Source of the DNA: Stramenopiles sp. TOSAG23-6
Taxonomy: Eukaryota > Sar
Reading direction: 5' to 3'
Length of the DNA stretch: 10,379 bases
NCBI GenBank assembly: GCA_900128565.1
Contig: LT636316.1
Coordinates: 1 to 10,379, forward strand
A program made the position numbers and the translations under genes. How positions within the stretch are numbered: the first letter of the stretch is position 1; the number at the start of each line of letters is the position of its first letter. The notes beneath the pieces were generated by a model, which saw nothing but the letters and a program-made list of their open reading frames with translations, made no database searches and was not told where the DNA came from. This document shows positions 6,619-10,379 of the stretch, piece by piece.

Positions 6619-8028
6619 ATGTCTAATCGTAGACCATATCATCGTCGTGTTTTACGTTCTGATAGAGCTGATAAAACAAAGTTGGAAAAAGTGATTGATG
6701 TGGATGAGATACACTGCCGTGAACTTGTTAAACGGGAACATGAAGATGGAGAATATGCTGAGATACGACATAATCGAATTGGAGGTATTATACCAGAGCT
6801 ACGAAAAGAAGTTTTGACATGCTTCTACCCCCGAAAACTAAATAATGGATTAGATGAAGTTCCTTTGGTATATGATGTTTGTTCTTCTCCAACTGCTGCA
6901 AATATACTGATTAAAGCAGTGAAAGATGCAGTTAAAGAAAAAGACTGGATTGAACTCCACATATTAACAGGACAGATTCGACACTGTCTCCAAAAAGGTA
7001 TGGTTCGTAGACAACATGGAGTAGGCTCAGAGCCATGGTGGAATAGACAAGCACAAGCAATGAATCCAAAAGTAAGTGAGGTGAGTGAGTGCATTGACTT
7101 GACTGAAGTAGACACAGAGTGTATTGATGTTGATGGTATTGATGTTGACAAGAATAATATTGAAGAAGTTGAAAAAGTAAATATCAAATTAGAAAAGCGT
7201 TCAATTGATGATGTATCTAATAGTGATAGTAGTAGTAGACTGAATCATAAATCTAAGAAACAAAAGCTGGCTGTATCAAATTCACAGAGTGAATCATCAT
7301 CAAATAGTGTTTCAATAGTAAATAATAATAAGAAAAGTGAATCATTATCAAATAGTGTTGCAATAGTAAATAATAATAAGAAAAGTGAATCATTATCAAA
7401 ATTTAATAGTGTTTCAATAGTAAATAATAATAAGAATGTGTCAGCTGCTGTGAAAAAGAATGGAAATGCACTACAATATGTTTCAGATGAATTGAAGAAT
7501 GACAGAAATTTTGTTTTAGCAGCTGTGAAAAAGAATGGAGATGCACTACAATATGCATCAGATGAATTAAAAAGTGATAGAAATTTTGTTTTAGCTGCTG
7601 TGAAGATGATGGGAATTGCACTACAATATGCTTCAGTTGAATTCAAAAATGATAGAGATGTTGTTTTAGTGGCAGTAAAAAACCATGGAAATGCACTAGA
7701 ATATGCATCAGATGAATTAAAAAATGATAGAGATGTTGTTTTAGCAGCAGTAAAAAATTTTTGTTGTGCACTACTATATGCATCGGATGAATTCAAAAAT
7801 GATAGAGATGTTGTTTTAGCTGCAGTAAAAAACTTTGGAGATGTACTAGAATATGCATCAGATGAATTAAAAAATGATAGAGATGTTGTTTTAGCTGCAG
7901 TAAAAAACNATGGAANTGCACTACAATATGCATCAGATGAATTAAAAAATGATAGAGATGTTGTTTTAGCTGCAGTAATATATGCATCGGATGAATTAAA
8001 AAAGATAAAGCATTTTGTGCTACCTTAA
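6619..8028 (+). CDS. DUF4116 repeat protein with SUMO-interaction-like motifs; C-terminus damaged
   Basis: 469 residues from the ATG at 6619 (AAAATGTC); the frame is open a little further upstream, but without an ATG. Residues 1-150 form an unrecognised, partly helical, basic region. Residues 158-177 hold two hydrophobic-acidic stretches, CIDLTEVD and CIDVDGIDVD, which resemble SUMO-interacting motifs. KSKKQK (211-216) resembles a nuclear localisation signal, so the protein may be nuclear. Three Ser/Asn-rich units of 16-18 residues (SESLSNSVAIVNNNKK type) occupy about 224-273. From residue 278 there are seven 25-residue repeats (pattern VKNxGxALQYASDELKNDRD then VVLAA) that match DUF4116, a family of unknown function. 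An eighth repeat lacks seven codons, and the frame ends soon after it. Two undetermined bases fall in repeat 7. The biochemical role is unknown. Confidence 0.85.
   Translation: MSNRRPYHRRVLRSDRADKTKLEKVIDVDEIHCRELVKREHEDGEYAEIRHNRIGGIIPELRKEVLTCFYPRKLNNGLDEVPLVYDVCSSPTAANILIKAVKDAVKEKDWIELHILTGQIRHCLQKGMVRRQHGVGSEPWWNRQAQAMNPKVSEVSECIDLTEVDTECIDVDGIDVDKNNIEEVEKVNIKLEKRSIDDVSNSDSSSRLNHKSKKQKLAVSNSQSESSSNSVSIVNNNKKSESLSNSVAIVNNNKKSESLSKFNSVSIVNNNKNVSAAVKKNGNALQYVSDELKNDRNFVLAAVKKNGDALQYASDELKSDRNFVLAAVKMMGIALQYASVEFKNDRDVVLVAVKNHGNALEYASDELKNDRDVVLAAVKNFCCALLYASDEFKNDRDVVLAAVKNFGDVLEYASDELKNDRDVVLAAVKNXGXALQYASDELKNDRDVVLAAVIYASDELKKIKHFVLP
7288..7437 (+). repeat. 48-bp coding tandem repeat, three units
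   Basis: Units lie at 7288-7335, 7336-7383 and 7384-7437; the last has six extra bases coding Lys-Phe. They encode SES(S/L)SNSV(S/A)IVNNNKK-type repeats, a Ser/Asn-rich linker between the N-terminal region and the DUF4116 array. Confidence 0.9.
7450..8025 (+). repeat. 75-bp DUF4116 coding repeats, seven full plus one truncated
   Basis: Full units begin at 7450, 7525, 7600, 7675, 7750, 7825 and 7900, each exactly 75 bases. The last few are nearly identical at the DNA level, which points to recent duplication or conversion. The eighth, from 7975, lacks 21 bases. It carries TATATGCATCGG, otherwise seen only in unit 5 among the array units, suggesting it descends from that variant. Undetermined bases sit at 7909 and 7916. 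Confidence 0.92.
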
Positions 8029-8219
8029 GAGCTTTGAATAAAAAAAAAAAATTGAATAAAACAAAATTTAGGAGTAAAAACAACTGAAAAAGTTCAAGCT
8101 GTCAAATTGACCGTCAAATTGAGAAGGATAAAGCTGAACGAGATAAAGAACAAGCTGAACAAAATAAAAAATTTGCTGAACAAAATAAAAAATTTGCTGA
8201 ACAAAATAAAAACTGGTAA
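8004..8219 (+). pseudogene. Frameshifted remnant of a longer C-terminus with coiled-coil heptads
   Basis: Within the truncated eighth repeat, a shift of one base relative to the other units (AAAAAGAT where the others have AAAAATGAT) leaves the DUF4116 frame and makes it stop at 8026. The other frame continues from 8004 through DKAFCATLRALNKK, a 12-A run at 8040-8051 and one TGA at 8085-8087. It then reads IEKDKAERDKEQAEQNKKF and two further AEQNK(K/N)(F/W) heptads to a TAA at 8217. The heptads come from a 21-base repeat (8154-8216). This looks like the former, Lys/Glu-rich coiled-coil end of the protein, cut off by a one-base loss plus a stop. A sequencing error or a small intron covering the break is also possible. 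A second frame over the same bases is open too, so the reading is not certain. Confidence 0.5.
8154..8216 (+). repeat. 21-bp tandem repeat, three units
   Basis: GCTGAACAAAATAAAAAATT plus T occurs at 8154-8174 and 8175-8195, with a third, diverged copy at 8196-8216. Read in frame with 8004, each unit is one heptad, AEQNKKF. Confidence 0.85.
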
Positions 8220-8657
8220 TATTTCCAGTGGCAGCTTTAAAATTGCGAGTAGTTCTGAAAAAAGTCACTGCATTTTTCTAATTATATGTAGCAGCTGTAA
8301 CTATTTGTCTATTGTTGTTGTTTATCGTTAACTTGACTCAGAAAAATTGACACTTTATAATTTAGTGTTCCAACTCATTTGATTAATTAAAGTTAAGAGT
8401 AGTACTTTGGAACATTTGTCTGACATTCTACATTTATAAAATTTCACTACAAAAATTCTGTATAATATTTTTTGTTATTTTTGTGTAAATAATGTTTGTG
8501 CAGCGTGAAACTAGCTAGAAATCATCTGTATAATAGTTATTAAATTCATCACAAAAATTATTATAAAATTTATTTAGTTTTTATTCAGATTTTCTTATTA
8601 ATTTTAGCTCGTTTTGCTTATACTATTTTTGTATGATTTTACTTTTGAATATTTGTA
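8220..8657. other. AT-rich convergent intergenic region
   Basis: This stretch lies between the end of the DUF4116 gene remnant and the stop codon of the minus-strand ART-like gene. It contains T-rich and A-rich tracts that could hold the 3' untranslated regions of both genes. I see no supportable gene, RNA or repeat family in it. Confidence 0.55.
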
Positions 8658-9491
8658 TTAAACTTGTTCTAATAGTTTTGGAGACCTCCTGGGTGAAATG
8701 TGTGAGTTTAGTCGTCGTCTTATTTCTTTGATACTTTTACTATGTTTTGCATCAAGTTTAGTTTCAATCCATCTGGTTTTTCTTGTTTCTTTCCACTCGA
8801 GTACTTTACTTGGTTTACAGATGATGATCTCAGGTGCCTTGCAATTCTTATATCCATCAATTGCAGGATATGCATCACAGAGCATTGGATATGTATCCGA
8901 TCCATGTGCAGTATACGCTCCAACAACCATACTATCCATCAAATGACTAAGTGTCCCTTCTTTCTTTTGACTGGCAAATAACTCAAAACGTTCCGTCTTA
9001 TCGATATTTAATTCATTATACAAATGAATTTTGTTTGCCTCTGCTTCCATTCGTCCACGTATGTTTGAACTCTTATGATCGTCACCAAGCAATTCCTCTA
9101 TTTTGGCTGATATATATGGGTCTATCATCTGACCAAATGACAAAATTGTATTGTAGTACAGTCGTTTGTATATTGGAAGTAAACTTAGTCGGTTTGCCAA
9201 GAGAACTTCGAGCAATTTAAAGTCATAGTTACAATTAAACACGTTGATCGATTGTTTCAGTTCAAATTGATGGACAGAGGTACCGTACCCTTGTGCTTCG
9301 CGGTCCTCCGGATCATTAACTGCAAAAAATGCTGGGCCGTTTGGAATAATTCCTTTGGTCAAAGTATAACTGCCATGGTAAAGTATTGTCCCATTTTCAA
9401 CCGTATCGTTGGTCTCTAAAGGGTAGAATACATGCAACATAGATATTGCCGTTAGAGACAAAAAAAGAAGCAACAGAATGCTGTAGAGCAT
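8658..9491 (-). CDS. Secreted or lumenal ADP-ribosyltransferase-fold (PARP-like) protein, candidate
   Basis: 277 residues. Residues 1-21 (MLYSILLLLFLSLTAISMLH and on) form a signal peptide or membrane anchor, followed by possible N-glycosylation sites at NDT and NGT. The following region has the order of an H-Y-E ADP-ribosyltransferase core. LYHGS (37-41) matches the NAD-binding His strand. GIIPNGPAFFAVNDPEDREA (47-66) and QGYG (67-70) match the GI..G..(Y/F)FA..A.YG segment. VHQFELK (73-79) matches the next strand. APEIIICKPSKVLEW (219-233) matches the C-terminal strand, where PARP-like enzymes have their Glu-containing 'EYIVYDPSQV' pattern. About 140 mostly helical residues are inserted between. 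Candidate active-site residues are His39, Tyr69 and Glu221. A basic tail ends the protein. This is motif reasoning only; activity and substrate are unknown. Introns are not evident. Confidence 0.55.
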   Translation of the reverse strand: MLYSILLLLFLSLTAISMLHVFYPLETNDTVENGTILYHGSYTLTKGIIPNGPAFFAVNDPEDREAQGYGTSVHQFELKQSINVFNCNYDFKLLEVLLANRLSLLPIYKRLYYNTILSFGQMIDPYISAKIEELLGDDHKSSNIRGRMEAEANKIHLYNELNIDKTERFELFASQKKEGTLSHLMDSMVVGAYTAHGSDTYPMLCDAYPAIDGYKNCKAPEIIICKPSKVLEWKETRKTRWIETKLDAKHSKSIKEIRRRLNSHISPRRSPKLLEQV

Positions 9492-9544
9492 TTTGAGACA
9501 ACGCGATAGTAATAGCGTACTTTCTATGAATACCAGTCTTACTA

Positions 9545-9553
9545 TTATAAATA
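9545..9553 (-). promoter_or_regulatory. TATA-like element upstream of the ART-like gene
   Basis: On the minus strand the sequence reads TATTTATAA, about 55-60 bases before the start codon at 9491. The position suits a core promoter, but the background is AT-rich, so the support is weak. Confidence 0.3.
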
Positions 9554-9690
9554 GTTAGTAAGCGTAAAACGTACTAGCTACTGAGTTCCTGGCTCAGGTG
9601 AAATAGGTAATAGCAGAGAGATATTCGAGCTGTTTTTGAGCAGTTTTGTGTCCCGATGGCTCAATTTGCTCAACCTTTTAAAAAAATCTC

Positions 9691-9941
9691 TTAGGTACAA
9701 AATTACGTACGAAAAACAAAAAAATAGGAATTTTTTTTTTTGAAATAGCCGAAATAGCCACCTCAAGTATACATAGAATGACTTCTTTTTTTTTGTCATG
9801 AACTTCATACACTTAGACCAAGTCATCACTGAGCATTTAAATAGCCTCAAAGTATACTTTCGATGACCATAATGCATTCTCGCGAGACTTTTATTCCTCG
9901 GGTTATCCTGTTTTTTTTTCCGTAGATAATTTTGTACCTAA
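9691..9941. mobile_element. 251-bp MITE-like element with 15-bp perfect terminal inverted repeats
   Basis: TTAGGTACAAAATTA at 9691-9705 is exactly repeated, inverted, at 9927-9941. The match continues imperfectly to about 22 bases (19 identical). If the outer T-TA/TA-A is read as a TA target duplication, the ends resemble those of Tc1/mariner non-autonomous elements (GGTAC...GTACC). No longer flanking duplication is visible. The interior has no transposase and no convincing reading frame. It contains GAAATAGCC twice in tandem (9742-9759), two diverged copies of a CCTCAA(A)GTATAC..ATGAC sequence, and the palindrome TCTCGCGAGA (9878-9887). The left end lies 200 bases upstream of the ART-like gene's ATG. 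Confidence 0.6.
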
Positions 9942-10072
9942 CACTTTTTTTGAAATATTTTCCTCGGATTAAAATCAAAAAAATCAAAAAAATAAACGTT
10001 TTATTGAATTTTCATTAGTTTTACTTTACCATTGGGAGGGTCAGGGTCACATTTTTATTTACAAGCTCTCCG

Positions 10073-10152
10073 CAGGAGTCCGGCTGAAGGGCATTCATCA
10101 CATACTGTAATATGCCCATTTTTATTATAAAGAACAACAATAGAAACTACAA
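10073..10152 (-). other. Possible short terminal exon or coding remnant
   Basis: On the minus strand, after CATTAG (a possible splice acceptor that also supplies an in-frame stop), a short open frame reads NIVVSIVVLYNKNGHITVCD and continues ECPSAGLLRRACK to a TAA. It has two Cys in a CxxC pair and a composition unlike the surrounding A/T sequence. It could be the last exon of a gene beyond the right edge, a fossil, or chance. A second minus frame over the same bases (MGILQYVMNALQ...) is also open. Confidence 0.2.
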
Positions 10153-10160
10153 TATTCTAA

Positions 10161-10240
10161 TGAAACATAACTTCTCAACAATAACTATACATAAATATAA
10201 TGAAACATAACTTCTCAACAATAACTATAAATAAATATAT
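10161..10240. repeat. 40-bp tandem duplication
   Basis: The 40 bases starting TGAAACATAACTTCTCAACA at 10161-10200 are repeated directly at 10201-10240 with two mismatches (38 of 40 identical). Confidence 0.92.
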
Positions 10241-10379
10241 ATATACAACAATACAATTCTGGCGGACCTCATTGTTTATTATTAAGATTAAATAAACTCA
10301 ATCCTAAGAGAATTACTCTCCTACTTTTTTTTCTTTTTCCCAATTTTTTCTTTCATATATATAAATAAATATACTTTAC

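Larger units (their letters stand above)
9942..10379. other. AT-rich right end with no confident gene
   Basis: This stretch is low-complexity A/T sequence apart from a GC-richer island at about 10035-10120 and a 40-bp tandem duplication at 10161-10240. No complete gene can be supported. Confidence 0.5.

Noticed and set aside
7245-7796. Minus-strand 183-codon frame across the DUF4116 array
   Set aside because: It is the mirror of a perfectly periodic 75-bp coding repeat on the plus strand; the plus frame matches a known family.
8107-8331. Plus-strand 74-codon frame after the DUF4116 stop
   Set aside because: It is the alternative frame over the 21-bp repeat; the heptad reading (AEQNKKF) looks more protein-like, so this one is not called.
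9578-9877. Minus-strand 99-codon frame
   Set aside because: It runs through the left end of the MITE-like element and homopolymers, with a Lys/Phe-rich product lacking any recognisable domain.
10060-10110. tRNA-like gene in the GC-richer island
   Set aside because: No B-box (GGTTCRANNCC) and no cloverleaf could be drawn.

Overview
This is a compact, AT-rich nuclear window from a microbial eukaryote, with five protein genes and little sign of introns. The eukaryotic call rests on four things. Two genes encode organelle-type housekeeping proteins with N-terminal extensions: a COX18/Oxa1-type mitochondrial insertase and a membrane-anchored AcpS-type phosphopantetheinyl transferase. There are CCAAT and G-box promoter elements. 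There is a DUF4116 repeat protein, a family frequent in stramenopiles and other algae and in giant viruses. TTAGGG telomere-type repeats occur inside coding sequence. A stramenopile or similar protist is my best guess; the sequence does not prove it.

Layout. 1-262 is AT-rich 3' flank carrying one end-like sequence of a terminal-inverted-repeat element. 263-4060 (-) is a 1265-codon Asn-rich reading frame that I cannot identify. It is full of in-frame expanded repeats and telomere-like segments. 4061-4380 is its shared divergent promoter region with COX18 (4381-5598, +). COX18 converges on an AcpS-type gene (5696-6346, -). A 272-bp divergent region, with two identical G-box sites and an inverted CCAAT box, separates AcpS from a DUF4116 repeat gene (6619-8028, +). 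That protein has SUMO-interaction-like motifs, an NLS-like patch and seven 25-residue repeats plus a damaged eighth. The eighth is followed by a frameshifted coiled-coil-like tail (8004-8219). 8658-9491 (-) encodes a signal-peptide protein with an apparent ADP-ribosyltransferase (PARP-like) H-Y-E layout. 9691-9941 is a 251-bp MITE-like element with 15-bp perfect terminal inverted repeats. The right end is AT-rich, with a GC-richer island that might be a short terminal exon and a 40-bp tandem duplication.

The genes do not form one pathway. COX18 (cytochrome c oxidase assembly) and AcpS (activation of acyl carrier protein) could both serve mitochondria. The DUF4116 gene and the ART-like gene look like accessory genes. 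The most notable signals are the telomere-like repeats kept in one reading frame (Asn-Pro) in two oppositely oriented genes, the secreted ART-like protein, the SIM-bearing DUF4116 protein with its broken end, and the twin G-box promoter.
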